64,000 bases of DNA from the NCBI RefSeq assembly GCF_014192415.1, contig NZ_JACHXY010000001.1:62001-126000 (forward strand). The letters are read 5' to 3'. The notes beneath the pieces are model-generated. The model did not search any database, was not told the DNA's origin, and saw nothing but the letters and a program-made list of their open reading frames with translations. Shown here in pieces: positions 8,805-18,385 of the stretch (positions are counted from its first letter, which is position 1; every line of letters begins with the position of its first letter). The position numbers and the translations under genes are program-made. Source of the DNA: Microbacterium proteolyticum. GTDB taxonomy: Bacteria > Actinomycetota > Actinomycetes > Actinomycetales > Microbacteriaceae.

Positions 8805-10058
8805 TCAGCTCCGTCGAGCCGGACGCCGGCCCGGAGTGCGACGGAGCGCCTCCGCGTCGGCGACCGCGCGGCGATCGGGGAGCGTGCGCGCGCACGACAG
8901 CAGCACGCCGCACGCGATCAGCACCGACAGCAGGGATGTTCCGCCCTGCGACATGAACGGCAGCGGCACGCCCAGAACGGGGAAGATGCGCAGCACGACT
9001 CCGATGTTGACCAGTGCCTGGCCGACGATCCAGAGCGTGATCGCTCCCGCGATGATGCGCACGAACGTGTCGTCGGTGCGGCGGATGATACGGAACGCCC
9101 CCACGGCGAACAGCGCGAACAGCACGAGCACGACGATGCACCCGATCAGGCCGAGCTCCTCGCCGATGATGGCGAAGATGTAGTCGTTGGCCGCGGCCGG
9201 GAGCCAGTCGTACTTCTCTTTCGAGTTGCCGAGACCGAGCCCGAACAGCCCCCCGCTCGCCAGGCCCCACACACCGTGCAGCGACTGGTAGCACGTCGTG
9301 TAGTAGCACGACGCGTCGTCGGGCGCGAAGAGGCTGCCGATGCGTTCCATGCGGTTCTCGCTGCCGACCGCCGACAACAGCACCACGGCGACCGACAGCA
9401 CCGCCGGCACGATGAACATGCGCAGCTTGATGCCGGCGAAGAACAACGCGCCCAGCACGACCAGCACGAGAATCATCACCGTGCCCAGGTCTTTGCCGCC
9501 GAGCACGGTGCCGATCACCAGCACCGATACGGGCACGACCGGGATGAACACGTGCGCCCACGACGTGAGAAGCCGGCGCTTGCGGTACAGCACGGCACCC
9601 ATCCACAGAGCCAGCGCGAGTTTGAGGAACTCGGCGGGCTGGAACTGGAAGCCGGCGATCTGCACCCAGTTGCGGTTGCCGTTGGCGGCGATGCCGACTC
9701 CGGGCACGTACACCAGCAGCTGGAACGCCGTGGCGAAGATCAGAGCGGGCCAGGCGATCTTCTGCCAGAACCCCATGCGCGCGCGGCTGAGGACGAACAT
9801 CAGCGGGATGCCGACGATCGCGAACACGCTCTGTTTCATCACGTGATCGAAGGGGCTCTGCCCCCCGTCGAGCGCCGAGGTCGCCGACAGCACCATGACC
9901 AGACCGAAGCCCGTCAGCAGCAGCGCCGCCGAGGCGATCAGCAGGAACTCGGTCGACACGGGACGAAACGCCCGCCCCAACGAGACGCGGGCGATCAGTC
10001 CGCCCCGCTCGGGTTGGTCGTCGGGGGCCTGCCGTGGAGGGGGCGCCGTCGTGGTCAC
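8805..10058 (-). CDS. ftsW: FtsW septal peptidoglycan glycosyltransferase (SEDS)
   Basis: FtsW polymerises lipid II at the septum together with the class B PBP FtsI. The 417-residue protein has about ten membrane helices; the SEDS motifs GNRNWVQIAGFQFQPAE (loop before helix 5), GKDLGT and PFMSQGGTSL are present. The GTG (VTTTAPPPRQ) was chosen because GAGGGGG lies about six bases before it, just after the murD stop; a longer reading frame would run into murD. The hydrophilic N-terminus of about 45 residues is typical of actinobacteria. Confidence 0.96.
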   Translation of the reverse strand: MTTTAPPPRQAPDDQPERGGLIARVSLGRAFRPVSTEFLLIASAALLLTGFGLVMVLSATSALDGGQSPFDHVMKQSVFAIVGIPLMFVLSRARMGFWQKIAWPALIFATAFQLLVYVPGVGIAANGNRNWVQIAGFQFQPAEFLKLALALWMGAVLYRKRRLLTSWAHVFIPVVPVSVLVIGTVLGGKDLGTVMILVLVVLGALFFAGIKLRMFIVPAVLSVAVVLLSAVGSENRMERIGSLFAPDDASCYYTTCYQSLHGVWGLASGGLFGLGLGNSKEKYDWLPAAANDYIFAIIGEELGLIGCIVVLVLFALFAVGAFRIIRRTDDTFVRIIAGAITLWIVGQALVNIGVVLRIFPVLGVPLPFMSQGGTSLLSVLIACGVLLSCARTLPDRRAVADAEALRRTPGRRPARRS

Positions 10059-10069
10059 GCGTGTCCCCC

Positions 10070-11590
10070 TCAGTCGTTCGGTCGAATCGCTCCGTCGGCC
10101 CGACCCGCTATCCACGCCCGCACCGCGTCGGCGAAGCGCTCGCCGCGGTCGGAGTAGGACGAGAACTGGTCGAAGGATGCCGCCGCGGGAGCCAGGAGCA
10201 CAGTGTCTCCGTCCCGGGCCACACCCGCCGCCAGTTCGACGACCTGGGCCATGACGTCTTCAGTCTCGGCGTGGTCGACCTCGAACAGCGGCACCGCCGG
10301 GGCGTGTCGCGCGAACGCCGCGACGATGTCGCCGCGCTCGGTGCCGATCACGATCGCCGCGCGCACAGCCTCGCCTCGGGAGCGCACGAGCTCGCTCAGG
10401 TCGACGCCTTTCAGCAGTCCTCCCACGACCCAGACGGCGCCGGGGTACGCGGCGAGCGAGGAGGCGGCCGCGTGCGGGTTGGTGGCCTTGGAGTCATCGA
10501 CCCACGTCACACCCGCGTGCGCGCCGACGACCTGGATGCGATGAGGGTCGAGGCGGAAGCTCTCGAGGGTGTCGTGGATATGCGCCGGTGTCGCCCCGAG
10601 CGAGCGGGCGAGGGCGCTCGCGGCGAGGATGTTGGCCACGACGTGGGGGGCGGCGAGCCCGTGCGCGGCGAGATCGGCGACCGTGGTGAGTTCGAGGGCC
10701 GAGGTGGCCCGCTCCTCGAGGAAGGCGCGGTCGACGAGGATGCCGTCGACGACGCCGAGGTCGCTGGGTCCGGGGACGCCGAGATCGAAGCCGATGGCGC
10801 GCGCACCCTCCATGACCTCGGCATCCTCCACCATCGTCCGAGTGGCGACGTCGGCCTTGTTGTAGACGCAGGCCACACGCGTGCGGGCGTAGACGCCCGC
10901 CTTCGCGTCGCGGTAAGCGTCGGCGCCGCCGTGCCACTCGAGGTGGTCGTCGGCGAGATTGAGGCACACCGCCGCGTGCGGTGACAGCGCGTCGGCACCG
11001 CTCTGCAGATTGAGGTACCAGAGCTGATGGCTCGACAGCTCGACGACCAGGGCGTCGAAGCCGCTCGGGTCGCGCACGGCGTCGAGCACCGGGGTGCCGA
11101 TGTTGCCCACGGGTGCGGCCCGCAGGCCCGCGGCGACCAGCATCTCGGCCGTCAGACGTGTCGTGGTGGTCTTGCCGTTGGTGCCCGTGATCAGCACCCA
11201 ATCGGCGGGGCGCCCGTCGGCGCGCACGACCTTGTCGCGCACGCGCCACGCGAGCTCCACGTCGCCCCACAGGGCGATGCCCTTCTCCTGCGTCCAGCGG
11301 ATGACCGGATGGTGGGGCGCGAAGCCGGGGGAAGCGATGACGACCTCGGGCGCGAAGTCGACGAGGGCGGCGGGCACGGCGTCCAGCGGGCCTTCGTGCA
11401 GGTCGACACCGAGCACGGGCAGGAGCCTCGCGTACTCGGCATCCGCCCGCTCCGTGGCGACGAGCACGACGGCACCGAGTTCGGAGAGGGTGTCGGCGAC
11501 CGAGAAACCCGTGACCGACAGGCCGAGCACGGCGACGCGCAGACCCTTCCAGTCGGCGTGCCAGCTGGTGAGCGAGGAGAGATCGGTCAT
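10070..11590 (-). CDS. murD: UDP-MurNAc-L-Ala--D-Glu ligase (MurD)
   Basis: MurD adds D-glutamate to UDP-MurNAc-L-Ala. The 506-residue protein shows the P-loop ITGTNGKTTTTRLTAEM (about 139-155), the substrate region ELSSHQL, NLADDHLEWH, and the C-terminal WVDDSKATNPHA motif. The ATG overlaps the mraY stop as ATGA, the usual coupled arrangement; a start four codons earlier is possible. In group B peptidoglycans typical of Microbacteriaceae the D-Glu added here is also the cross-linking point, but that is background, not visible in the sequence. Confidence 0.96.
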   Translation of the reverse strand: MTDLSSLTSWHADWKGLRVAVLGLSVTGFSVADTLSELGAVVLVATERADAEYARLLPVLGVDLHEGPLDAVPAALVDFAPEVVIASPGFAPHHPVIRWTQEKGIALWGDVELAWRVRDKVVRADGRPADWVLITGTNGKTTTTRLTAEMLVAAGLRAAPVGNIGTPVLDAVRDPSGFDALVVELSSHQLWYLNLQSGADALSPHAAVCLNLADDHLEWHGGADAYRDAKAGVYARTRVACVYNKADVATRTMVEDAEVMEGARAIGFDLGVPGPSDLGVVDGILVDRAFLEERATSALELTTVADLAAHGLAAPHVVANILAASALARSLGATPAHIHDTLESFRLDPHRIQVVGAHAGVTWVDDSKATNPHAAASSLAAYPGAVWVVGGLLKGVDLSELVRSRGEAVRAAIVIGTERGDIVAAFARHAPAVPLFEVDHAETEDVMAQVVELAAGVARDGDTVLLAPAAASFDQFSSYSDRGERFADAVRAWIAGRADGAIRPND

Positions 11591-12693
11591 ACGCGTGAGA
11601 GCCATTCGACGTAGAAGAATCCGATGCCCGAGACGGCGAGCAGACCCGCGATGATCCACATGCGCACGACGATCGTGACCTCGGGCCAGCCGCGCATCTC
11701 GAGGTGATGGTGCAGCGGGCTCATGAGGAACAGGCGCTTGCCCTTGGTGGCCTTGAAGTACGCCCGCTGAAGGATCACCGAACCCGAGGCGATCACGTAG
11801 ACGCCGGCGATCAGCACGAGGAGGAGCTCGGTGCGGGTGAGGATCGCCATGGCGGCGATCACGCCGCCGATCGCCATCGATCCGCAGTCGCCCATGAAGA
11901 CCTTCGCCTTCGGGGCGTTCCACCAGAGGAACCCGACCAGGGCGCCGACGAACGAGGCCGACACGATCGCCAGGTCGAACGGGTCGCGCACGGCGTAGCA
12001 TCCGGCCTGCACCGCGGGGTCGAGCACGTCGGCGCACATCTGCTTGTTCTGCCAGAAGGCCATGAGGCTGTAGGCGCCGACGACGAAGATGCCGGAGCCG
12101 GCGGCGAGACCGTCGAGACCGTCGGCGACGTTGACGGAGTTGGATGCCGCCGTGCCGATGAACGAGATCCACGCCAGATAGAGCAGCCAGCCGAGCACGG
12201 GCCCCAGGGCGAAGAGCGAGAGCACCTGGATGTCGCGGAACACCGAGATGTATCCGGAGGCGGGGGTCTGGCCGAAGCTGTTGGGGAAATTGAGGGCCAC
12301 GACCGCGAAGGGAACCGCCACGATGATCTGACCGGCGATCTTGCGCCAGCCCGACAGCCCCAGGCTGTTCTGGTGGCGCACCTTCATGTAATCGTCGATG
12401 AAGCCCACGACGCCGAACCCGAGCATCAGCCACAGCACCAGCAGCCCCGACAGCGTCGGCGGGTTGTTGCCGGCGTAGGACCCGATGAGGTAGCCGATCA
12501 TCGTGCCGAGGATGAAGATCGTGCCGCCCATGGTGGGGGTGCCGCGCTTGGCCCCGTGCGAGGGGTTGTGCACGTTCTCGGGCGTACGGATGACCTGACC
12601 CCAGCCCCACCGGCGGAACCATCGCAGGAACACCGGGGTGAGGAACAGGGTGAAGGCGAGCGAGATCGCCGCCGCTGTCAGAAGTGATCTCAC
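11587..12693 (-). CDS. mraY: Phospho-MurNAc-pentapeptide transferase (MraY)
   Basis: MraY makes lipid I by moving phospho-MurNAc-pentapeptide to undecaprenyl phosphate. The 368-residue protein has ten membrane helices and the catalytic motifs GTPTMGG (about 51-57), DDYMK (about 101-105), NSVNVADGLDGLAAG (about 185-199), and MGDCGSMAIGG. The C-terminal SPLHHHLEMRGW histidine motif is present. It starts with GTG overlapping the murF TGA by four bases and its own stop overlaps the murD ATG. Confidence 0.97.
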   Translation of the reverse strand: MRSLLTAAAISLAFTLFLTPVFLRWFRRWGWGQVIRTPENVHNPSHGAKRGTPTMGGTIFILGTMIGYLIGSYAGNNPPTLSGLLVLWLMLGFGVVGFIDDYMKVRHQNSLGLSGWRKIAGQIIVAVPFAVVALNFPNSFGQTPASGYISVFRDIQVLSLFALGPVLGWLLYLAWISFIGTAASNSVNVADGLDGLAAGSGIFVVGAYSLMAFWQNKQMCADVLDPAVQAGCYAVRDPFDLAIVSASFVGALVGFLWWNAPKAKVFMGDCGSMAIGGVIAAMAILTRTELLLVLIAGVYVIASGSVILQRAYFKATKGKRLFLMSPLHHHLEMRGWPEVTIVVRMWIIAGLLAVSGIGFFYVEWLSRV

Positions 12694-14102
12694 GCGAACA
12701 AGTCTCCCAGACGGTCGCCGAGATGCCGGAGCCCCGCCGAGTTGGACGACTTCACCAGCACGCGGTCACCGTCGCGCAGTTCGGTCGAGAGGTAGTCGTA
12801 CGCGGCGTCGGCGTCGGCGAAGAAGACGGCCTCGCCGTCCCACGACCCCTGGGCGATGGCCTCGAGGTACATGCGCCGGGCTTCGGGTCCGATGACGACG
12901 ATCCGCTGGATGCGCAGACGCACGGCCAGGAGCCCCACGCGGTCGTGCTCCTCGTCGGCGTACTCGCCCAACTCGCTCATGGCCCCGAGCACGGCGACCG
13001 TGCGTTCGCCGGGACCGGTGATCTGCGCGAGGGTGCGAAGGGCTGCGGCCATCGAGTCGGGGCTGGCGTTGTAGGCGTCGTTGATGATGCGCACACGGTC
13101 GGAACCGAGCGGCTGCATGCGCCACCGCTCGGCGATCTCGACCGTCTCGAGGCGCGCGACCGCGTCAGCAGCCGGCACCCCCAGGGCGGTGGCGGCGGCC
13201 AGGGCGGCGAGGGCGTTCATGACGTGGTGCTCGCCCAGCACCCGCAAGGTCAGCGTGTACGCCTGCCCGTCGACGATCAGGTCGGCGCGTGTTCCGGATG
13301 CCGAGACCTCGACGTCGACGGCGCGTACCTCGGCGCGCTCGCTGCGGCCGAACCAGCGCACTCCCTGACCGCGCTCGCACGCGATGGGCTCCATCGCGGC
13401 GACCCGCGGGTCGTCGACGTTGAGGACGGCGAGGCCCCCCTCGCGGGTGGCGCGCACGAGTTCGCTCTTGGCGTGGAAGGTCGACTCGATACCGCCGAAC
13501 CCGCCGGCGTGGGCCATCCCGACCATGAGCACGACGCCGATGTCGGGGGTGACGAGTCCCGCGAGGTGCGCGATCGCACCGGGGGCGCTCGCGCCGAACT
13601 CGCTGACGAGGTACCGCGTGGCATCCGTCACACGGAGCATCGTCAGGGGGGCGCCGACCTCGTTGTTGAACGACGCCCGCGGCGACACCGTCTCACCCGT
13701 GCCCTCGAGGATGCGCGCGAGCAGGTTCTTGGTGGTGGTCTTGCCGTTGGAGCCGGTGATGCCGACGATCTTCAGCTCGCCCGCGGACCGCACGCGGGCC
13801 ACGACGTCGCGAGCGAGGTCGCTGAGGGCCGCCACGACATCGGGCACCACGATCTGGCTGACCTCGTCGTCGAGCTCGCGCTCCACGATCGCCAACGCCG
13901 CTCCGCGCTCGACGGCGGTGCCGACGAAAAGGTGGCCGTCGGTGGTCTCGCCGGGCTTGGCGACGAAGATGTCGCCGGGCGCGATCAGGCGCGAGTCGGT
14001 GTCGACCAGGCCTGAGACGAGGGTGTCAGGGGTGTCGCCGCGGCGCACGACGAGACGACCGCCGAGCACGTCGGCGATGTGGGAGAGGCTGAGAGAGATC
14101 AT
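12690..14102 (-). CDS. murF: UDP-MurNAc-tripeptide--D-Ala-D-Ala ligase (MurF)
   Basis: MurF completes the cytosolic precursor by adding D-Ala-D-Ala. The 470-residue protein has the P-loop GITGSNGKTTTKNLLA (about 114-129), an ATP-binding central domain with FNNEVGAPLTML, and the C-terminal NDAYNASPDSM motif. It is followed by mraY with a GTGA overlap. Upstream, only 64 bases separate it from ftsI; murE, which normally lies in this slot in actinobacteria, is absent. Confidence 0.96.
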   Translation of the reverse strand: MISLSLSHIADVLGGRLVVRRGDTPDTLVSGLVDTDSRLIAPGDIFVAKPGETTDGHLFVGTAVERGAALAIVERELDDEVSQIVVPDVVAALSDLARDVVARVRSAGELKIVGITGSNGKTTTKNLLARILEGTGETVSPRASFNNEVGAPLTMLRVTDATRYLVSEFGASAPGAIAHLAGLVTPDIGVVLMVGMAHAGGFGGIESTFHAKSELVRATREGGLAVLNVDDPRVAAMEPIACERGQGVRWFGRSERAEVRAVDVEVSASGTRADLIVDGQAYTLTLRVLGEHHVMNALAALAAATALGVPAADAVARLETVEIAERWRMQPLGSDRVRIINDAYNASPDSMAAALRTLAQITGPGERTVAVLGAMSELGEYADEEHDRVGLLAVRLRIQRIVVIGPEARRMYLEAIAQGSWDGEAVFFADADAAYDYLSTELRDGDRVLVKSSNSAGLRHLGDRLGDLFA

Positions 14103-14166
14103 TGCTGTGCGGACGCCCTTTCCGATGTCGCATTCGTTACCGAGACGAGACCGGTGTGCGGGTGTC

Positions 14167-15969
14167 TCAGCCGAACTTGGGCAGTTCGGGGGTCGTGGTT
14201 CCGGAGGGGATGACCCGGTAGGTCTTGAGGACCTGCGTCAGGGCCTTCTGGAACGCGGGCGCGGTGGCCGCCGACGATTTTACCGTCCGCGGTTCGTCGA
14301 GGTTGACCTCGACGACGTACTGCGGGTCGTCCGCGGGGGCGAAACCGATCATCGTGGTGAAGTAGGCGTCGGACTTGTAGGCGCCCGTGACCGGGTCGGT
14401 CTTCTCACCGGTACCGGTCTTGATCGCCACGCGGTACCCGGGGATCGCGACCTGGTCGGCGAGCGTGCCCTGGGTCGCGACGTTCTCGAGCATCTGCGCG
14501 ACCGTGTCGGCGGCGTTCTCCGACACGACCCGCTCGCCCTGCGCGTCGGGCACGTCGGTGACGGTGCCGTCGGCCGCGGTGCAGCCCTCGACGAGGGTCA
14601 GCGGCATCCGCACTCCCCCGTTCGCGATCGTCTGGTAAGCGCCCGCCAGCTGGGGCACCGTGACGGCGAGGCCCTGTCCGAAGGTGGTGTTGTAGAAGGT
14701 CTGCTTGTCCCACCCGGCGGGGTCGCGCAGGATGCCGGACGACTCGCCGGGGAAGCCGACGGCCGTCGGCTGCGTCAATCCGAACTTCTCGAGGTACGAG
14801 ACCCGTGTGTCGAGCGGGATCATGTCGCCGAACTTCGAGATGCCGACGTTCGAGGAGTCGATGAGCACGCCCGTGAGGGTGTAGCGGTTCTCGGGGTGTG
14901 CGAACGAGTCGGAGACGCGCGCGCCGTCGGCGAACTCCTCGCGCGACGACGCCGTGACCGTGGTGTCCGCGGTGAAGGAACCGCTGTCGAGGCCGATGGC
15001 CGCGGTGATGGCCTTCATCGTCGATCCGGGCTCGTTCGGGTCTCCGAATGCGGCGCTGCCGCGGTCGGACTCCGGCGTCGCCGTGGGGTCGTTGGGATCG
15101 ACCGTGGGGTACTCCGCCAGCGCACGGATCTTGCCGGTCTTCGCCTCGACGACAGTGATCGTGCCACGCAGCGACCCGGTGTTCTGCACCTGCTCGGCGA
15201 TGAGTTGGCCGAGGTACCACTGCAGGTCGCGGTCGATCGTGAGCTGCAGGGTGCCGCCGTCGACGGCGGGCTGGGTGACGACCTGGGTGCCCGGGAGCAC
15301 CACACCGTGCAGGCTCTGCTGGAAGACGACCTTGCCGTTCGTGGATGCCAGGCACGAGTCGTCCGCGGACTCGAGGCCCGCGAGCGCCTGGCCGTCACTG
15401 CCGACGAAGCCGAGGAGGTTGCCGCCGACGGCGCCGTCGGGATACACCCGACCCGCCTGCGGGGGGAAGCTGAGGAACGGCAGCCCGAGGTCGGCGAGCG
15501 CCCGGTACTGCTCGGTGGACACGCCCTTGGCGATCACGGCGTACTGCGAGTCGGGGTTGTCGGCCACGGCATCCGTCACGATCTTCCGCACGTCTGGGGC
15601 GTCTTGCCCGAGGACGGAAGCGATGCGCGCGGCGAGCTCCGGCCACGGGGTCGTGACCTCGTTGCCGTCGTCGTCGTAGGTGGTCACGCCGTCGACGGCG
15701 AGGGACGGGTCGATCTGCACGTCGTAGCGGTTGATGCTCGTCGCGAGTGGCGTGCCGTTCGCGTCGACGATGGGCCCGCGCGAGGCGTACAGGGTGCGCG
15801 AGGACTGCAGACCCATCGAAAGCGAGTCGTCGACGTGCTCGCGCGCGTTCACGACCTGGATGTCGATCAGGCGCACCACGAAGGCGACGAGCACGATCAA
15901 CACGACCGCGAGGGCGACGACGGTGCGACGCCGCGGGGACCGGGAGGTGGCTGTCGTCATGGCTCTCAT
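14167..15969 (-). CDS. ftsI: FtsI, class B penicillin-binding protein (septal transpeptidase)
   Basis: This 600-residue protein cross-links septal peptidoglycan. A single membrane helix (about 20-40) is followed by the PBP dimerisation domain and a transpeptidase domain with the active-site SxxK (EPGSTMKAI), the SSN motif (DSSNVG) and KTGTGE. The ATG chosen overlaps the ftsL stop as ATGA; a second ATG three codons later (MTTATSRSP) is nearly as good. The C-terminus ends close behind the transpeptidase domain, with no PASTA repeats. Confidence 0.95.
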   Translation of the reverse strand: MRAMTTATSRSPRRRTVVALAVVLIVLVAFVVRLIDIQVVNAREHVDDSLSMGLQSSRTLYASRGPIVDANGTPLATSINRYDVQIDPSLAVDGVTTYDDDGNEVTTPWPELAARIASVLGQDAPDVRKIVTDAVADNPDSQYAVIAKGVSTEQYRALADLGLPFLSFPPQAGRVYPDGAVGGNLLGFVGSDGQALAGLESADDSCLASTNGKVVFQQSLHGVVLPGTQVVTQPAVDGGTLQLTIDRDLQWYLGQLIAEQVQNTGSLRGTITVVEAKTGKIRALAEYPTVDPNDPTATPESDRGSAAFGDPNEPGSTMKAITAAIGLDSGSFTADTTVTASSREEFADGARVSDSFAHPENRYTLTGVLIDSSNVGISKFGDMIPLDTRVSYLEKFGLTQPTAVGFPGESSGILRDPAGWDKQTFYNTTFGQGLAVTVPQLAGAYQTIANGGVRMPLTLVEGCTAADGTVTDVPDAQGERVVSENAADTVAQMLENVATQGTLADQVAIPGYRVAIKTGTGEKTDPVTGAYKSDAYFTTMIGFAPADDPQYVVEVNLDEPRTVKSSAATAPAFQKALTQVLKTYRVIPSGTTTPELPKFG

Positions 15970-16592
15970 CGTGTCGCGGGAGTGGGCAGACCGTCGCTGA
16001 TCGGCGGGGGTGTCGCGGATCCGGTGTCGGGGGTCGTCGCCTCGGCCGGGGCCGTGGCTGCTGCGTCGGGGGCCGTGCCGCCGGTCTCCGTGGTCGCCGT
16101 CGCCGGGTCGGTGACCAGCGGCACGCCCGTGATGAGGGCGTTGCCCACCGAGCCGCGGCCCCTGGCATCCACCGACGACGTCGTGTCGGCCGGCTTGTCG
16201 GAACCGACGACGGCACCGTCGCTCAGTCGCAGGTACGTGGGCGACTCGTCGATGACCATTCCGAGGGCGGCGGCATTGGCGGCGAGGTACTGCGGCGAAT
16301 TGAGGCCCGCCGTCTCGTCGAAGAGGATCTGCTTCTGGTACGTCAGGTCGCGCTGCTGCTGCGTGAGCGAGGCGATCTCGAACGAGCTCTGCGTGGTGAG
16401 GATGCTGAGCCCCATCTGGGCGAGCACGATCACGAGGGCGCCCGAGACGGCGATGATCCCGAACAGCCGCCGCGGCACCCGCCGACGGGTGGGGGTCGGA
16501 ACGACGGTGAGACGACGCTCGCGGACGGGCGTCGGGAAGTCGGGGAGGAAGTCGTCGACGACCCGGGGGTCGATGGCCGGGGATGCACTCAT
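15966..16592 (-). CDS. ftsL: FtsL-like bitopic division protein
   Basis: The identification rests on position between rsmH and ftsI plus topology, because FtsL diverges fast. The 208-residue protein has a basic cytoplasmic N-terminus, one membrane helix (about 45-66), and a short coiled coil ([20 protein letters not shown]) with the FtsL-like [17 protein letters not shown] stretch. It then has an unusually long Thr/Ala/Pro-rich extracytoplasmic tail of about 90 residues. Start and stop overlap rsmH and ftsI respectively by four bases. Confidence 0.85.
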   Translation of the reverse strand: MSASPAIDPRVVDDFLPDFPTPVRERRLTVVPTPTRRRVPRRLFGIIAVSGALVIVLAQMGLSILTTQSSFEIASLTQQQRDLTYQKQILFDETAGLNSPQYLAANAAALGMVIDESPTYLRLSDGAVVGSDKPADTTSSVDARGRGSVGNALITGVPLVTDPATATTETGGTAPDAAATAPAEATTPDTGSATPPPISDGLPTPATR

Positions 16593-17542
16593 ACGTCCTC
16601 CTGGATCCTCTCGGCCGCGCGCAGACGCACGGGGGTGGCACGGGGGTTGGCTGCGCGTTCTTCGTCGCTCGCGAGCTCGGCGCCGCGCACGAGCAACCGG
16701 AACTTCGGCGCATGTTCGGGCAGCTCCACGGGGAGTCCCCGGGGGGCGGTCGACGTCGACGCCGCACCGAACACGCGCTTGACCAGACGGTCTTCCAGCG
16801 ATTGATACGACAGCACGACGATGCGCCCGCCGACGCCCAGGACATCGAGGGCCGCGGGGATCGTGCGCTCGAGCACCGACAGTTCGGCGTTGACCTCGAT
16901 GCGCAGAGCCTGGAAGACGCGCTTGGCTGGGTGACGCTCGCGCAGCACGGCGGCCGGAGTGGCCGCTTGCAGCACCTCGACGAGCTCGGCGGAGCGCTCC
17001 AGCGGCGCCGTCGCGCGGGCGGCGATGATCGCGCGGGCATAGCGCCCGGCGAGCTTCTCTTCGCCGTAGCGCTCGAAGATCCGGCGCAGGTCGCCCTCGC
17101 CGTAGGTGGCGAGCACCTCGGCGGCGGTGACGCCGGTGGTCTGGTCCATGCGCATGTCGAGGGGCGCGTCCTGCGCGTAGGCGAAGCCGCGGGCGGCCTC
17201 GTCGAGCTGGAGCGAAGACACCCCGAGGTCGAACAGGATGCCGTCGACCTTCTCGACGCCGGCGGATGCCACGGCCTCGGCGATCCCGTCGTAGACGGTG
17301 TGCACCAGCGTCACGCGGTCGCCGAACCGCGCGAGCCGCTCCCCCGCGATCCGCAGGGCGTCGGTGTCGCGGTCGAGGCCGATGAGGCGCGACTCGGGGA
17401 AGCGCTCGAGGAAGGCCTCGGAGTGCCCGCCCATGCCGAGCGTGCCGTCGACGAACACGGCACCGGGCTTGTGCAGAGCGGGCCCGAGAAGTTCGGCGCA
17501 ACGCTCGAGCAGGACGGGGGTGTGGATGTCGCGGATGTCCAT
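16589..17542 (-). CDS. rsmH: 16S rRNA m4C1402 methyltransferase RsmH (MraW)
   Basis: RsmH methylates N4 of C1402 in 16S rRNA. This 317-residue SAM-dependent enzyme begins with HTPVLLERC, the SAM motif [16 protein letters not shown] (about 30-45), and has [12 protein letters not shown] (about 93-104) and [11 protein letters not shown]. The ATG ([10 protein letters not shown]) was preferred to an upstream start 14 codons earlier because it gives the normal family N-terminus. It is the second gene of the cluster, directly after mraZ. Confidence 0.95.
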   Translation of the reverse strand: MDIRDIHTPVLLERCAELLGPALHKPGAVFVDGTLGMGGHSEAFLERFPESRLIGLDRDTDALRIAGERLARFGDRVTLVHTVYDGIAEAVASAGVEKVDGILFDLGVSSLQLDEAARGFAYAQDAPLDMRMDQTTGVTAAEVLATYGEGDLRRIFERYGEEKLAGRYARAIIAARATAPLERSAELVEVLQAATPAAVLRERHPAKRVFQALRIEVNAELSVLERTIPAALDVLGVGGRIVVLSYQSLEDRLVKRVFGAASTSTAPRGLPVELPEHAPKFRLLVRGAELASDEERAANPRATPVRLRAAERIQEDV

Positions 17543-17641
17543 GATGACGGGGTCCGATCCTTCGGCTCTGATCCCCATCCGCATCGACCTGGCGCCGGGG
17601 AAGTGCGTCAGGGCGTGCGGCTGGGCATCACAGCCGGAGGG

Positions 17642-18073
17642 TCAGAACAATCCCGGGATCACCTCCTGCTCCATCTCGGCGTACGTGTCTTCGTTGCTTT
17701 CGGCGTAGGCGTTCCAGGCCTCGGCGTCCCAGATCTCGGCGTGCGCGCCGACACCGGTGACGACCAGTTCGCGACCGAGACCCGCGTAGCTGCGCAGGGC
17801 CGGGGGGACGGTGATGCGGTTCTGGCTGTCGGGCTTCTCGGCGCTGGCCCCCGAGAGGAACATGCGCAGGAAGTCGCGGGCCTGCTTGTTGCTGAGCGGA
17901 GCCTCGCGGATCCGCTCGTGCACGCGCTCGAACTCCTCGGTGCTGAACACGTAGAGGCAGCGGTCCTGCCCTCGGGTGATCACCACTCCGGCGCCGAGAT
18001 CGTCGCGGAACTTCGCGGGCAGGATGACGCGCCCCTTGTCATCGAGCTTGGGAGTGTGCGTGCCGAGCAGCAT
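17642..18073 (-). CDS. mraZ: MraZ transcriptional regulator of the division/wall cluster
   Basis: MraZ is an AbrB-fold DNA-binding protein that binds repeats in its own promoter. This 143-residue copy has two SpoVT/AbrB-like halves; the N-terminal half starts [19 protein letters not shown]. The second half holds [18 protein letters not shown], so both DXXXR-type DNA-contact motifs are present. AAGGGGG lies 11 bases before the ATG, whereas it would abut the alternative GTG four codons upstream. The triple GTGGAG operator lies directly upstream. Confidence 0.96.
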   Translation of the reverse strand: MLLGTHTPKLDDKGRVILPAKFRDDLGAGVVITRGQDRCLYVFSTEEFERVHERIREAPLSNKQARDFLRMFLSGASAEKPDSQNRITVPPALRSYAGLGRELVVTGVGAHAEIWDAEAWNAYAESNEDTYAEMEQEVIPGLF

Positions 18074-18111
18074 TCGGGCGTCCACCCCCTTCGTCCGGCC
18101 TGCGAAGTTTT

Positions 18112-18137
18112 CTCCACTTTACTCCACTGACCTCCAC
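18112..18137 (-). promoter_or_regulatory. MraZ operator: three GTGGAG repeats at 10-bp spacing
   Basis: On the minus strand three exact GTGGAG hexamers occur with starts exactly 10 bases apart, about 40-65 bases before the mraZ ATG. In E. coli MraZ binds TGGGN direct repeats at the same helical spacing, so this is very probably the autoregulatory MraZ box of the cluster, with TGGAG as the local variant. The TAAAGT between the two repeats nearest mraZ could serve as a -10 box. Confidence 0.8.
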
Positions 18138-18145
18138 TTGGCTAT

Positions 18146-18163
18146 CGGAAGACGCATCTTCCG
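18146..18163. promoter_or_regulatory. Perfect inverted repeat just upstream of the MraZ box
   Basis: CGGAAGA and TCTTCCG pair perfectly around a 4-base CGCA spacer, 8 bases beyond the third MraZ repeat. It could be a second operator on the cluster promoter or a small cruciform. The rest of the roughly 170 bases up to the DUF3040 terminator shows nothing I can support. Confidence 0.4.
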
Positions 18164-18340
18164 CTGGATTCCGGCGACGTGTACGGTGCGGTTGCCCCTT
18201 CGGCCCCGCGCGCGTGATCCGCGGAATGCCGGGGTTCTCGACGCGGTGGACGGGCGCGTGAGACCGCCCGTGGAGGAAAAGGGAGGGATTCGCTCCTCCC
18301 CCGCGCGATTCTGGATGACCCTTCCCCGGGCGCACGAAAA

Positions 18341-18366
18341 AGCACCGGCTCCGAAGAGCCGGTGCT
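18341..18366 (-). terminator. Intrinsic terminator after the DUF3040 gene
   Basis: An 11-base perfect stem (AGCACCGGCTC / GAGCCGGTGCT) with a 4-base loop is followed on the minus strand by TTTTT. This insulates the mraZ promoter from DUF3040 transcription. Confidence 0.88.
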
Positions 18367-18385
18367 TCACGAGAAAAGTAGAGGG

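Noticed and set aside
13384..16782. 1132-codon plus-strand frame across murF, ftsI and ftsL
   Set aside because: Antisense of three recognised genes, no motifs of its own.
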